Source of the DNA: Verrucomicrobia bacterium UBA1211
GTDB lineage: Bacteria; Verrucomicrobiota; Kiritimatiellia; RFP12; UBA1067
Assembly (NCBI GenBank): GCA_002309585.1
Contig: DBXN01000003.1
Location: 1-40,839, forward strand
DNA length: 40,839 nt
Direction: 5' to 3'
The notes beneath the pieces are model-generated. The model had not been told where the DNA came from and did not search any database. It saw nothing but the letters and a program-made list of their open reading frames with translations. Shown one piece after another: positions 9,201 through 16,888 of the stretch; position 1 is the stretch's first letter, and each line of letters starts with the position of its first letter. Made by a program: the position numbers and the translations under genes.

Positions 9201-9401
9201 GAGGATCTTGAGTTTGCCCGTCACCGTAACGGCCAGCAACGGCTTTTCAACCCGCCTGTCCCGCGCGAGGAGGTCTGCCTCTATCTTGATCTCCATCAGA
9301 TGGGATTGGGCGGGGCGAGCTGCGGGCCGCCCCCGATGGAGAAGTATCGCCTGAATGCGATGCCGGTGAGTTACACCTATGTGATCACCCCTGTCCGGTA
9401 A
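6279..9401 (+). CDS. Exported GH2 beta-galactosidase (LacZ type)
   Basis: A 1040-residue protein. The ATG at 6279 is preferred; a GTG two codons upstream (6273) is an alternative. Residues 1-20 look like a signal peptide, so this is an exported version of the E. coli-type enzyme. Order: N-terminal sugar-binding jelly roll (about 45-215, with SLNGQWTYMWTG and the substrate-loop W-S-D-G-S-Y-L-E-D-Q-D motif), Ig-like domain, TIM barrel (about 330-630), second Ig-like domain, and C-terminal beta-galactosidase small chain (about 740-1035). Catalytic residues are visible: the acid/base Glu472 in LGNEAG and the nucleophile Glu532 in MCEYAHAMGN. It releases terminal beta-galactose from oligo- or polysaccharides. 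No partner permease is adjacent. Confidence 0.95.
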   Translation: MKAVVMAICAGVAVMGARGANEWEDEQVNAINREPARASGFPLASAEDARTADEPQTPYRLSLNGQWTYMWTGSPAERPTNFYRPDYDVSQWYAIDVPSCVEMRGYGIPIYTNIRFPHQRKPPLIGSEYNPVSSYRTSFTVPKEWKGRPVFIRFDGVYSAFYLWLNGKRVGYSEDSKLPAEFNLTPYIKDGENLMAVEVYRWSDGSYLEDQDMFRFSGIYRDVTLFSPPSVELRDFWVTTQLDAAYRNAELGLRVKARTLNGQAVEAHVEAELLDAGFNRVATLPEIALKVQADGADAVGKVTLPVQAPRLWSAEDPYLYTLVITLTTPNGIRDVRSCKVGFRQVEIKDGVVLFNGKPVKFKGVNRHETDPENGRTVSRELMLRDILLFKRNNINTVRTSHYPNHYYWYQLCDRFGIYVVAEANVESHGMGYGKESLAHVKSWEKAHVERNVNNVENYKNHPSIFMWSLGNEAGPGENFQAASRAVRETDPTRLVHYERDNPVADVDSAMYPTVEWLYERGKNHAKPFFMCEYAHAMGNAMGNFKEYWEAYYSSDALCGGCIWDWVDQAIWKTIDRVGPDGKAIRYLAYGGDFDDQPNDGNFVCNGVVDPLRNPSPKLAEVRRIHRNIVVTSSDAASGKAELWNRFAFTDTSAFEGRWTLSCEGKEIAKGMLGPISVAPLTRQTISLPLPAIQPPAGSECFYRVSFHLKTNTLWESAGYEIAADQLPFTVAGTRPLPAKGALPKAVLKQDDRSVTVTGKGFELVFCRKTGTIARLVYGKQTIIQNRASVSHGPEFTAFRAFVDNDGWFRNAFYESGLTQMNYHPAPIVAEQVDSGTVRVTTFVSADGFKSARFLHKSVYTVTGDGTITVLNDITPKGAQPPLARMGVRMMLDGALERMAYYGRGPYENYVDRKEASDIGYYESTVTEQAVDYVRPQENGCRSDVRWVTFTDVKGRGARFTFPQPLYVTATHFRSEDLEFARHRNGQQRLFNPPVPREEVCLYLDLHQMGLGGASCGPPPMEKYRLNAMPVSYTYVITPVR

Positions 9402-9404
9402 GTT

Positions 9405-9537
9405 AAGGTTAAAAGGTTAAAGGGTTATAAGGTTGAGAGGGAAGGGTGAGTGACGAGTGAGAAAAGGGGAACGGGATGTCGAGTGTCGGATGTCCTTTAA
9501 CCACCAAACCACCCAACCCCTTAACCACCTAACCCTT
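9405..9537. repeat. Two clusters of 8-bp-period repeats in opposite orientation
   Basis: Four consecutive octamers at 9405-9436 read AAGGTTAA, AAGGTTAA, AGGGTTAT, AAGGTTGA. At about 9499-9537 the other strand reads AAGGGTTA, GGTGGTTA, AGGGGTTG, GGTGGTTT, GGTGGTTA. The 60 bases between hold more degenerate octamers (GGTGAGTG, ACGAGTGA). The two clusters could pair as a long imperfect hairpin 3' of the GH2 gene. Confidence 0.6.
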
Positions 9538-9547
9538 GAATAAAACA

Positions 9548-9832
9548 ATGACGATTTCGACGATAGGTTGGCTGTCGGCTGTGTACGGTGTGATGAGTGT
9601 CGTGACCTTCTGCGCCTACGCATGGGATAAACGTGCGGCGCAGAAGGGACGCTGGCGCACACGGGAGCGGAGCCTGCATCTGTTGGAACTCTTTTTCGGA
9701 TGGCCGGGCGCCCTGCTGGCGCAGCGTCTGATCCGCCATAAATCCCGGAAACTGAGTTTCCGGGTGGTCTTTTGGCTGATGGTCATCATCAACGTCGCGG
9801 TGGTCGGGTATTGGCTCTTCCGTCGCGGATAA
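9548..9832 (+). CDS. DUF1294 small membrane protein
   Basis: A 94-residue protein, or 98 if the TTG at 9536 is used; neither start has a convincing ribosome site. It has the DUF1294 pattern: a first membrane segment (about 3-20), the motif AYAWDKRAAQKGRWRTRE, the LLELFFGWPGALLAQRLIRH segment, and a last membrane segment (about 70-90) ending in a short basic tail. The function of the family is not established; in other bacteria the domain is sometimes fused to a cold-shock domain, which is absent here. It lies between 8-bp repeats and the convergent ABC permease, probably as a single gene. Confidence 0.85.
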   Translation: MTISTIGWLSAVYGVMSVVTFCAYAWDKRAAQKGRWRTRERSLHLLELFFGWPGALLAQRLIRHKSRKLSFRVVFWLMVIINVAVVGYWLFRRG

Positions 9833-9873
9833 GGGGCTAATTCCTTACGGGATGTTCCGCCGAAAGGCGTACT

Positions 9874-11583
9874 TTATCCTCTGAAGAGAGCACCGAGTTT
9901 CTTACCCATCAGGATGCTGCTGCCGATCAGGGTGACGGCAAGGAAGAGCATGGCCCAGACGCCAAGGGCGGTGGCGAGGTAACGTCCAATGCCGATCAGC
10001 TGGAACAACTCGAAGATCGTTTTGGTGATCGGGTAGTAGGCCATCTTCTGTGCGAGCATCAGGCTATCGGAAACCTCCAGCATGCTGAAGGCGAAGACCA
10101 GCAGGACACCCGCGATGAGGTTGGCGGTGATCAGGGGGAGGGTGACCCGGCGGAGAATGACACGCGGCGGGGCACCGAGGTTCGCGGCCGCCTCTTCCAG
10201 TGTGATGGAGGTCTGTTGCAATCCCGCGACCGCCGCCCGGACCATGTAGGGAAGCCGCCGGACGGCGTAGGCGATCACCAGAAAGAGGGTCGGGTTCACG
10301 CGGATATCCACGAGGGCGGCGAGGGCGGGATGATGCTGGATGAAGGGGGTGCCCGCCAGCTTCCCGCTGATCGCGATGAAGCCGAACGCCATGACCAGGC
10401 CCGGCACGGCGAGGGGGATCATGGCGATGCCGTCCAGCGCGTTTCTGAATTTGAGCCGGGAGCGGACGACGATCCATGCGACGGAGATACCGAGCGCGAG
10501 GTTGGCGACCACCGCCAGGCAGGAGAAGACAAGACTGTTTCGGATCGCGTTAAGGGTCATCGTATGACCGAGTGCCTCTTGATAGTTGGCGGTGGTGAAG
10601 GCGGCGGGCAAGACACTCCTGTACCATGCGCCCGGCACGGAGAAGCTGGTTAGCACCACGCCGATGTGGGGTAGGAGCGCCAGGAAGGCGACGGTCAGGA
10701 AGGGAAGGGCGATCAGGACGCCCCGCCATCCCGTCACCGCTTTGGGTGTGTGCGGAAGCGAGGCTTTCGCCTGCATGGCGTAGGCATGTCTGCCGAAGAG
10801 CGCCTTGCTGGCCGCATAGAGAAGGACGCTGGCGGTGAGGACGACGGTGACCAGCGCGTAGGGGAATGGGCTCGCGCTGATCTCCTTCAGTTCATCGTAG
10901 ACCTGAACCGCCGCGCAGCGGGTGTAGTTCATGATCAGCGGGGTGCCCAGTTCGGTGAAACAGGCGATGAAGACCAGCGTGCATCCGGCGAAGAGGCCGG
11001 GGGCGAGGAGCGGAAGGGTGATCCGGCGGAAACGGGTCCAACCGTCGGCCCCGAGGTTCTGCGCCGCCTCATCCAGCGCGGGATCAATGTTCGCCAACGC
11101 GGCGGTGACATTGAGGTAGATGATGGGATAAAAGGCGAGCGCCTGAAGCAGAATCACGCCCAGGTATCGGTTCTCGCCGAACCAGTCGATCGGCCCGCAT
11201 CCCAGCAGGGCGTTCAGCGCGCCGTAGGGGCCGAGCATCTGCATGGCGCCGATCGCCCCGACGAAGGGCGGCAGGACCATCGGAACCAGAAGGATTGCCT
11301 GAAACGCTTTCAGCCCCTTGAAGGTGTAGGTGTAGGCGAGCCAGGCGAGGGGAATCGCCAGCGCGGCGGCGAGCAGGGTTGCGCCTGACGCGATCTTAAA
11401 GCTGTTGACCAGTCCCTCGGCGTAGATCGGGTTTTTGAAGACGCCGAGAAGGTAATCGGCAGTCAACCGGCCATCAACCCAGAATCCGCCGCCGATGACG
11501 GTCAAGACCGGCCAGATGAGCAAGGTTCCCAGGACGGTCGCCAGCAGCAGGAACAGGACCCAGGCTTTACGGTCGGAAAGCAT
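9874..11583 (-). CDS. Double-domain ABC transporter permease (FbpB/ThiP type)
   Basis: A 569-residue inner-membrane protein with about 12 membrane segments, made of two fused permease domains. Each domain carries an EAA loop that docks the ATPase: EAAQNLGADGWTRFRRITLP (first half) and EEAAANLGAPPRVILRRVTLP (second half). This architecture is typical of ferric iron (FbpB), thiamine (ThiP) and 2-aminoethylphosphonate-type importers. No binding protein or ATPase gene lies within the window, so the substrate cannot be assigned. The start at 11583 has no purine-rich ribosome site and is 15 bases after the GH16 stop, suggesting coupling to that gene. Iron is the commonest substrate for this two-domain form, but that is inference only. 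Confidence 0.9.
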   Translation of the reverse strand: MLSDRKAWVLFLLLATVLGTLLIWPVLTVIGGGFWVDGRLTADYLLGVFKNPIYAEGLVNSFKIASGATLLAAALAIPLAWLAYTYTFKGLKAFQAILLVPMVLPPFVGAIGAMQMLGPYGALNALLGCGPIDWFGENRYLGVILLQALAFYPIIYLNVTAALANIDPALDEAAQNLGADGWTRFRRITLPLLAPGLFAGCTLVFIACFTELGTPLIMNYTRCAAVQVYDELKEISASPFPYALVTVVLTASVLLYAASKALFGRHAYAMQAKASLPHTPKAVTGWRGVLIALPFLTVAFLALLPHIGVVLTSFSVPGAWYRSVLPAAFTTANYQEALGHTMTLNAIRNSLVFSCLAVVANLALGISVAWIVVRSRLKFRNALDGIAMIPLAVPGLVMAFGFIAISGKLAGTPFIQHHPALAALVDIRVNPTLFLVIAYAVRRLPYMVRAAVAGLQQTSITLEEAAANLGAPPRVILRRVTLPLITANLIAGVLLVFAFSMLEVSDSLMLAQKMAYYPITKTIFELFQLIGIGRYLATALGVWAMLFLAVTLIGSSILMGKKLGALFRG

Positions 11584-11598
11584 AGAGGGCGCGCGGGC

Positions 11599-12390
11599 CT
11601 ATCGGGCCTTGTAGATTCTGACGTAGTCGATCTCGTACCGCTGCGGAAAGATCGAATCGTCAATACCCTTCTGTCCGCCCCAACCGCCGCCGATCGCCAG
11701 ATTGATCAGCAGGTAGTGCGGCTTGTCGAAGGGATTTCCCTCTTTGCCGGCCGCGCTGATGGGGTAGGTGAAGTACTTGGTCTGATCGTAATAGAAGTCC
11801 ATCCGGTCCGCAAACCACTCGACGGCGTAGATGTGGAAATCATCGGAGGGTTTCTGTCCGTCCAGCGCGGTTCCTTTCGAGGTGTGGCGTTTGGCCTCGC
11901 GGTCATACCAGTGGACCGTCGCGTGGACCTTGTCGGGCGCGAATCCGACGAACTCCATGATGTCGATCTCGCCGCAGCGCGGCCAACCGATCTCGCCGAT
12001 ATTGGTGCCGAGCATCCAGATGGCGGGCCACATGCCGCGACCTCTCGGCAGTTTGGCGCGGACCTCGACCCGGCCGTAGGTGAGGGCGAATTTACCGCGG
12101 GTGTTGATGCTCGCCGCCGTGTATTGCGCTTTGTCGAAGGGCTCCTTGCGTCCCTCGATGATCAGCCGGCCACCCTCCATCCGGGCGTTCTCTGTGCGGG
12201 CCGCGGTGTAGTATTGCGCTTCGTTGTTTCGGATGAAGCCCTTTTCGTAGCCCCATTTCGAGGAATCGACCAGACCCTTTCCATTGAACTCGTCCGACCA
12301 GACAAGCTTCCACTTTGTGAGGTCCGTTCCGGCCATCACGCACCGGGACAACGCAAACACCGTCAATAACGCACACGCCAACTGTTTCAT
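11599..12390 (-). CDS. Secreted GH16 endo-beta-glucanase (laminarinase-like)
   Basis: A 263-residue protein; the ATG at 12390 has AAGGAG 7 bases upstream. Residues 1-20 are a signal peptide. The GH16 jelly roll begins at WKLVWSDEFNGKGLVDSSKW, and the catalytic signature E-I-D-I-M-E occupies residues 141-146: nucleophile Glu141, helper Asp143, acid/base Glu146. The beta-bulge form and GRVEVRAKLPRGRGMWPAIW fit the laminarinase-type (beta-1,3- or mixed-linkage glucan) branch. It is a single catalytic domain without a binding module. It follows the fabZ terminator and probably forms a two-gene unit with the ABC permease. A small perfect stem (GGACGG/CCGTCC, 12411-12425) lies in its leader; I could not find a clear promoter. 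Confidence 0.93.
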   Translation of the reverse strand: MKQLACALLTVFALSRCVMAGTDLTKWKLVWSDEFNGKGLVDSSKWGYEKGFIRNNEAQYYTAARTENARMEGGRLIIEGRKEPFDKAQYTAASINTRGKFALTYGRVEVRAKLPRGRGMWPAIWMLGTNIGEIGWPRCGEIDIMEFVGFAPDKVHATVHWYDREAKRHTSKGTALDGQKPSDDFHIYAVEWFADRMDFYYDQTKYFTYPISAAGKEGNPFDKPHYLLINLAIGGGWGGQKGIDDSIFPQRYEIDYVRIYKAR

Positions 12391-12443
12391 GCCGGGACTC
12401 CTTGATACTCGGACGGGATCCGTCCTTCGGGGTAGATGGGGTT

Positions 12444-12474
12444 TAAAAAAGCGGACGCGGGTTGCCGCGTCCGC
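12444..12474 (-). terminator. Rho-independent terminator of the fab operon
   Basis: A perfect 10-bp GC-rich stem, GCGGACGCGG (12451-12460) with CCGCGTCCGC (12465-12474), around a 4-base loop. On the minus strand it is followed by six T residues (12445-12450). It starts 8 bases after the fabZ stop. Confidence 0.92.
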
Positions 12475-12482
12475 CTCATGGT

Positions 12483-12995
12483 TCAGATGTTGATGCCGGC
12501 CTTTTCCTTCGAGACCAGCACGCACTTGAAGTCGGCCTCGCAGGCGAGCGCCCACTCGCCATCTACGAAGACGAAGGCCTTACCGTGCTGCTTGGCCATC
12601 CGGCTGGAGATCATCACATTCTCGACCTCCATGCGGAGCTTGTCGCCCGGACCGACCTTGTGGCGGAACTTCGCGTTGTCCACGCCGGTCAGCAGGAAGA
12701 TTCCGCCGCCGCGGACCAGGCCCGCCGCCACGACGCCCGCGCCGCCGCACTGCGCCATCGTCTCGACGAGGATCACGCCGGGGACCACCGGGTATCCCGG
12801 GAAGTGGCCTTTGAAGAACCACATGTCCGGATCATACGTCATCTCACCGACGGTCAGCTTCTGGGAGACGCTGGTCAGCTTATCGACAAACAGGAAGGGG
12901 GGGCGATGGGGAAGCAGGTCCTCAACGCTGCCCAGATAGGGTTGACCCTCCTCGACCAGTTTAACGGCACCAGCCGTCGCATTTTCAACGTTCAT
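12483..12995 (-). CDS. fabZ: 3-hydroxyacyl-ACP dehydratase FabZ
   Basis: A 170-residue hot-dog-fold enzyme, about 20 residues longer than E. coli FabZ at the N-terminus. The LLPHRPPFLFVDKL motif is at 27-40. The active-site segment GHFPGYPVVPGVILVETMAQ gives catalytic His64 and Glu78. It removes water from beta-hydroxyacyl-ACP in the cytoplasmic type II fatty-acid cycle. AAGGAG lies 6 bases before the ATG. It is the last gene of fabH-fabF-fabZ, 17 bases after fabF, and is closed by a strong terminator. Confidence 0.95.
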   Translation of the reverse strand: MNVENATAGAVKLVEEGQPYLGSVEDLLPHRPPFLFVDKLTSVSQKLTVGEMTYDPDMWFFKGHFPGYPVVPGVILVETMAQCGGAGVVAAGLVRGGGIFLLTGVDNAKFRHKVGPGDKLRMEVENVMISSRMAKQHGKAFVFVDGEWALACEADFKCVLVSKEKAGINI

Positions 12996-13012
12996 TTCAC
13001 ACTCCTTTTCAA

Positions 13013-14257
13013 TTAAACCCGTTTAAAGACCAACGCGCCGTTGTGGCCGCCGAATCCGAGCGAGGTTGAAATCGCGACATTCATCGGCGCCGCGATGCCT
13101 TTGTTCGGAACGCAATCGAGATCGCATGCCGGATCGGGTGTCTCGTAATTGATCGTCGGGGGATAGAAGCCGTCCCGCAGCGCCAGGGCGCAGATGACCG
13201 CTTCGATGGCGCCTGCGGCGCCCAGCAAGTGGCCGGTCATGCTCTTGGTGGAGGAGACCTTCATCTCGTACGCGTGCTGGCCGAAAACGCCCTTGATGGC
13301 GGTTGTCTCCATCGAGTCGTTCAGCGAGGTGGAGGTGCCGTGGGCGTTGACGTAATCGACCTCTTCCGGCTTCACGCCGGCGTCGTCCAGCGCGATGGTG
13401 ATCGCGCGCATGGCACCCGTCGCGCCGGGATCAGGGGCGGTCAGGTGGTAGGCGTCGCCCGAAGCGCCATAGCCGGCAAACTCGGCGTAGATCCGCGCGC
13501 CGCGCGCCTTGGCGTGTTCCTCGCTCTCCAGGATCAAGATCGCGGAACCTTCGCCCATGATGAAGCCGTCGCGGTTTGCGTCAAAGGGACGGCAGGCCTT
13601 TTCGGGATCGTCATTGTGGTGGGTGCTCAGCGCCTTCATCGAGCAGAACCCGCCGATGCAGTACTCGGTGATGGTTGCTTCCGTGCCGCCGGAGATGACG
13701 ACATCGGCGCGGCCTGAACGGATCATGTCGAGGGCGTGGCCCATCGCGTCCGTGCCTGACGCGCAGGCGGTCACCAACGTGTGGGCGGCGCCCTTCGCGT
13801 TCAGCAAGATCGAGATGTTACCCGCCGCCTCGTTGGCGATCAGTTTGGGAATCAGCATCGGGGAGAGACGGCTGGGGCCGCGGTCAAAGAGGGTCTTGTA
13901 TCCGTCCTGGTCGATTTCGCGCCCGCCGATACCGTTGCCGAGCATGACCGAGACGCGCTCGGGGACGGGGGGCGCCTGGTCGAAACCGGCATCGTGCCAC
14001 GCCTGCTTCGCCGCCGCGACCGCATACTGGGTAAAGAGCGCCATCCGCTTGGAGTCCTTAAAATCGACATATTCCTTGATGTCGAAGTTTTTGACCTCAC
14101 CGGCCACTTTGGCGTCCACCCGCTCCGGATCGAACTTGGTGATGCGTGTGATTCCGCTCACGCCGTTCCGGATGTTCGTCCACATTTCGTCAACCGTGTT
14201 ACCGACAGGCGAAATGACGCCCAGACCCGTGATGACAACCTTCACTTTTTCACTCAT
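13013..14257 (-). CDS. fabF: Beta-ketoacyl-ACP synthase II FabF
   Basis: A 414-residue thiolase-fold condensing enzyme of normal FabF length. The Cys-His-His triad is visible: Cys165 in TACASGTD, His306 in NAHGTSTSLND, and His343 in KSMTGHLLGAAGAIEA. It elongates acyl-ACP with malonyl-ACP. AAGGAG is 10 bases upstream of the ATG. It sits between fabH (63 bases before) and fabZ (17 bases after). The acyl-carrier-protein gene that commonly precedes fabF is not here. Confidence 0.96.
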   Translation of the reverse strand: MSEKVKVVITGLGVISPVGNTVDEMWTNIRNGVSGITRITKFDPERVDAKVAGEVKNFDIKEYVDFKDSKRMALFTQYAVAAAKQAWHDAGFDQAPPVPERVSVMLGNGIGGREIDQDGYKTLFDRGPSRLSPMLIPKLIANEAAGNISILLNAKGAAHTLVTACASGTDAMGHALDMIRSGRADVVISGGTEATITEYCIGGFCSMKALSTHHNDDPEKACRPFDANRDGFIMGEGSAILILESEEHAKARGARIYAEFAGYGASGDAYHLTAPDPGATGAMRAITIALDDAGVKPEEVDYVNAHGTSTSLNDSMETTAIKGVFGQHAYEMKVSSTKSMTGHLLGAAGAIEAVICALALRDGFYPPTINYETPDPACDLDCVPNKGIAAPMNVAISTSLGFGGHNGALVFKRV

Positions 14258-14320
14258 GTTGCTGCTTCTCCTTCAAACGAAAAGTGTCCTTCGTATGGGC
14301 TGACCTCCCGCCCATCCGGT

Positions 14321-15310
14321 TTACGCGTGCTGCAGGAGCGGCTTGGTCCACTGCATCAGCAGTCCGCCGTAGGTGAGCCCCGCTCCGAATCCGACCGTCG
14401 CCAGCAGATCGCCGGCCTTCAGTTTCCCCGTTTTGTTCAGGACATCCAACGCGATGGGGATAGACGCCGCCGAGGTGTTCCCCGTTGTCTCCATATTCAT
14501 GAAGAAGGAGGAGAGGGGCACCTTCATCCGACGGGCGGTCGCTTCGACGATCCGGGCATTCGCCTGATGGGGGATGATCTGCGCCAGATCGTTGAGGACG
14601 AGTTTCGAACGCTGGACCAACGCGCTCAGCACCTCATCGAAAATCTTGACGGCGAAATTGAAGACGGCGCGCCCGTTCATCCGGAGGAAGGGCAGCTTGC
14701 CCTGCTCGGCCGGAACGGCTCTCACGCCGCCCGCACGGAAAATCATGCCGGAACCGGTTCCATCGCCTTTCAGGATCGCGTCGCGGATACCGCCGGGGGT
14801 CTCCTTACCTTCCAGAACCGCCGCACCGGCGCCATCGCCAAAGAGGATGCAGGTGTTCCGGTCGGACCAGTCCACCACGCGGGACATGGTTTCCGCCCCG
14901 ATCACCAACGTTGGGCGGGGGTCGAACTGCATCAGCCCGCGCGCGACCTGCATCGCGTAGATAAAGCCTGTACAGGCGGCCTGGACATCCAGTACGCCCG
15001 CCTGCTTGGCGCCGAGCGCCTCCTGAACCAGGCATGAGACGGTGGGGAAGCCGAGGTAATCGGAACTGGACGAGGCCACGATGATCATACCGAGTTGATC
15101 GGGGGTGACGCCTGAATCCTCCAGCGCCTTTTTGGCGGCGCAAACGGCCAAATCGGAGGTACACTCGTCCGGAGCCGCGATATGCCGGCTGTGGATTCCC
15201 GTATGGGAGAAAATCCACTCGTCCGTGGTGTCCAGCCGCATCGACAACTCATCGTTGGTGACCACTTTTTCAGGCAAGCAGGAACCCGTACCTGTAATAT
15301 GGATAAACAT
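14321..15310 (-). CDS. fabH: Beta-ketoacyl-ACP synthase III FabH
   Basis: A 329-residue initiator condensing enzyme. The triad is Cys113 in VQAACTGF, His248 in IIPHQANARI, and Asn278 in TTGNTSAAS. It condenses acetyl-CoA (or branched acyl-CoA) with malonyl-ACP to start fatty-acid synthesis. AAAGGG lies 5 bases before the ATG at 15310, and a strong promoter is just upstream. It is first gene of the fabH-fabF-fabZ unit. Primer preference (straight or branched) cannot be read by eye. Confidence 0.96.
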   Translation of the reverse strand: MFIHITGTGSCLPEKVVTNDELSMRLDTTDEWIFSHTGIHSRHIAAPDECTSDLAVCAAKKALEDSGVTPDQLGMIIVASSSSDYLGFPTVSCLVQEALGAKQAGVLDVQAACTGFIYAMQVARGLMQFDPRPTLVIGAETMSRVVDWSDRNTCILFGDGAGAAVLEGKETPGGIRDAILKGDGTGSGMIFRAGGVRAVPAEQGKLPFLRMNGRAVFNFAVKIFDEVLSALVQRSKLVLNDLAQIIPHQANARIVEATARRMKVPLSSFFMNMETTGNTSAASIPIALDVLNKTGKLKAGDLLATVGFGAGLTYGGLLMQWTKPLLQHA

Positions 15311-15341
15311 ACAAACCCTTTCGGTCTAAAAAACATCGCCA

Positions 15342-15371
15342 ATTTTACCCCAAAAACCTCTTTTTTGTCAA
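15342..15371 (-). promoter_or_regulatory. Strong sigma-70-type promoter of fabHFZ
   Basis: On the minus strand a perfect TTGACA (complement of 15366-15371), 18-base spacer, and TAAAAT (complement of 15342-15347). The predicted transcription start is near 15335, about 25 bases before the fabH ATG. Confidence 0.8.
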
Positions 15372-15405
15372 TTCTCGAAAGGTGTTAGGAGTGAGCGGAC
15401 TTTTG

Positions 15406-15433
15406 TTGCTTTTGTGCGCGGGTTTGTTAAGAT
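15406..15433 (+). promoter_or_regulatory. Possible promoter of the SGNH hydrolase gene
   Basis: TTGCTT at 15406-15411, a 16-base spacer and TAAGAT at 15428-15433, giving a leader of about 48 bases to the ATG at 15488. It is divergent from the fabH promoter, about 35 bases away. Confidence 0.45.
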
Positions 15434-15487
15434 TATGGGTGTTTTTGATGGCGAATTCAAATGAATGGGAGTACAAGGAGGTTTCGA

Positions 15488-16870
15488 ATGAACAAAATGA
15501 TGGGTGTGGCGGTTTGTGCCGCCGGGTTGGTCGTCTCCGTGTTGGCGCAGTCGTCGGTGATTCCGGTTCCGCAGAGTGAGGATCCGAACCATTGGTGGCA
15601 GAAGCGGTTTCGGGAAAAGCAGGAGCTGGTGAAGGCCGGCGGCGCGGATGTGGTTTTCATCGGCGACTCCATTACCCACTTCTGGGAGGGCAAGGGCCGC
15701 GCGGTTTGGGAAAAGTATTTCGCCCAGGGGCCGTATAAGGCGTTGAACCTCGGCTACAGCGCGGACCGGACCGAGCATGTGCTGTGGAGGCTGGATCATG
15801 GGGAATTGGACGGCTACAAGCCCAAAGCGGTTGTCCTGATGATCGGGACGAACAACACGGGACACCATCCCATAGAGAATGAACCGCCGGCCGACACCAT
15901 TATCGGGATTAAGGCGGTACTCAACAAGATCCGTCGGAAGGCCCCGACCGCGAAGATTATCCTTTGCGCGATTTTCCCGCGCGGGGAGCAGCCGACCGAT
16001 GGTTGCCGGGTCCGCAATGAGATCGTCAACGCCGAGATCAAGAAGTTCGCCGATGACCGGACGATCTTCTGGTGTGATTTCAACGACCAGATGCTGACGA
16101 CGGATGGCATTCTGACGAAAGAGATGATGAATGACCGGCTCCATCCGGAGGCGTGCGGCTATGAGATTTGGGCGAAAGCGGTGATCCCGTATCTCAACCG
16201 CGTGATGAAGCAGGAAGAGCAGCCCAGAACCGTTGCGCCCGCCACGCGCGCGAACGAGGGATGGTGGTTCGACCGGATGTCGCAGAAGCGGACCCAGATT
16301 CTCAAGGATGCGGATCAGCAGTTTGATGTCGTCTTTTTCGGCGACTCGATCACTCACGGCTGGGAAGGCCAGGGGCGCAAGGTCGTAGCGGACAAGCTGA
16401 AGGCGTATGACATCCTGAACATCGGGTACGGCGGCGACCGGACCGAGCATCTGGTTTGGCGGGGTTTGAACGGCGAGCTGGACGGCTACAAGGCGAAAGT
16501 GGTGATGCTGATGATCGGGACGAACAACGGCGGGGATTCGGCGGAAGATGTCGCGGCGGGTATCCGTCGCATCCTGGACATCATCGCGCAGAAACAGCCC
16601 GAAGCCAAAACGTTGCTGCTCCCGATCTTTCCCCGTAACGAGGATGCGAAGAATGGGCATCGGATCAAGAACGAGAAGACCAACGCGATCATCAAGGGTT
16701 TCGCGGATGGACAGAAGGTGATCTGGTGCGACTTCAACGCGAAGTACCTGAAGGATGACGGCGTTCTTCCGCGCGAGCTGATGCCGGATCTGCTGCACCC
16801 GAATCATGCCGGGTACGAGATCTGGGCGGATGCCGTGCTGCCTTACTTCAAAGAGATCTGTGGGAAATAA
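15488..16870 (+). CDS. Secreted protein with two tandem SGNH/GDSL hydrolase domains
   Basis: A 460-residue protein; AAGGAGG sits 6 bases before the ATG at 15488, and residues 1-20 are a signal peptide. Two complete SGNH domains follow, resembling the platelet-activating-factor acetylhydrolase IB type. Domain 1 (about 50-240) has nucleophile Ser61 in GDSITH, GTNN at 120-123, and Asp216/His219 in DRLHP. Domain 2 (about 275-458) has Ser287 in GDSITH, GTNN at 344-347 and Asp434/His437 in DLLHP. Both look catalytically intact. Members deacetylate carbohydrates or hydrolyse small esters. In this CAZyme-rich setting a polysaccharide acetylesterase is likely but inferred. The domains are similar along their whole length, so an internal duplication is probable. 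Confidence 0.9.
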   Translation: MNKMMGVAVCAAGLVVSVLAQSSVIPVPQSEDPNHWWQKRFREKQELVKAGGADVVFIGDSITHFWEGKGRAVWEKYFAQGPYKALNLGYSADRTEHVLWRLDHGELDGYKPKAVVLMIGTNNTGHHPIENEPPADTIIGIKAVLNKIRRKAPTAKIILCAIFPRGEQPTDGCRVRNEIVNAEIKKFADDRTIFWCDFNDQMLTTDGILTKEMMNDRLHPEACGYEIWAKAVIPYLNRVMKQEEQPRTVAPATRANEGWWFDRMSQKRTQILKDADQQFDVVFFGDSITHGWEGQGRKVVADKLKAYDILNIGYGGDRTEHLVWRGLNGELDGYKAKVVMLMIGTNNGGDSAEDVAAGIRRILDIIAQKQPEAKTLLLPIFPRNEDAKNGHRIKNEKTNAIIKGFADGQKVIWCDFNAKYLKDDGVLPRELMPDLLHPNHAGYEIWADAVLPYFKEICGK

Positions 16871-16888
16871 CGGGAGGTAGCCGGACCG

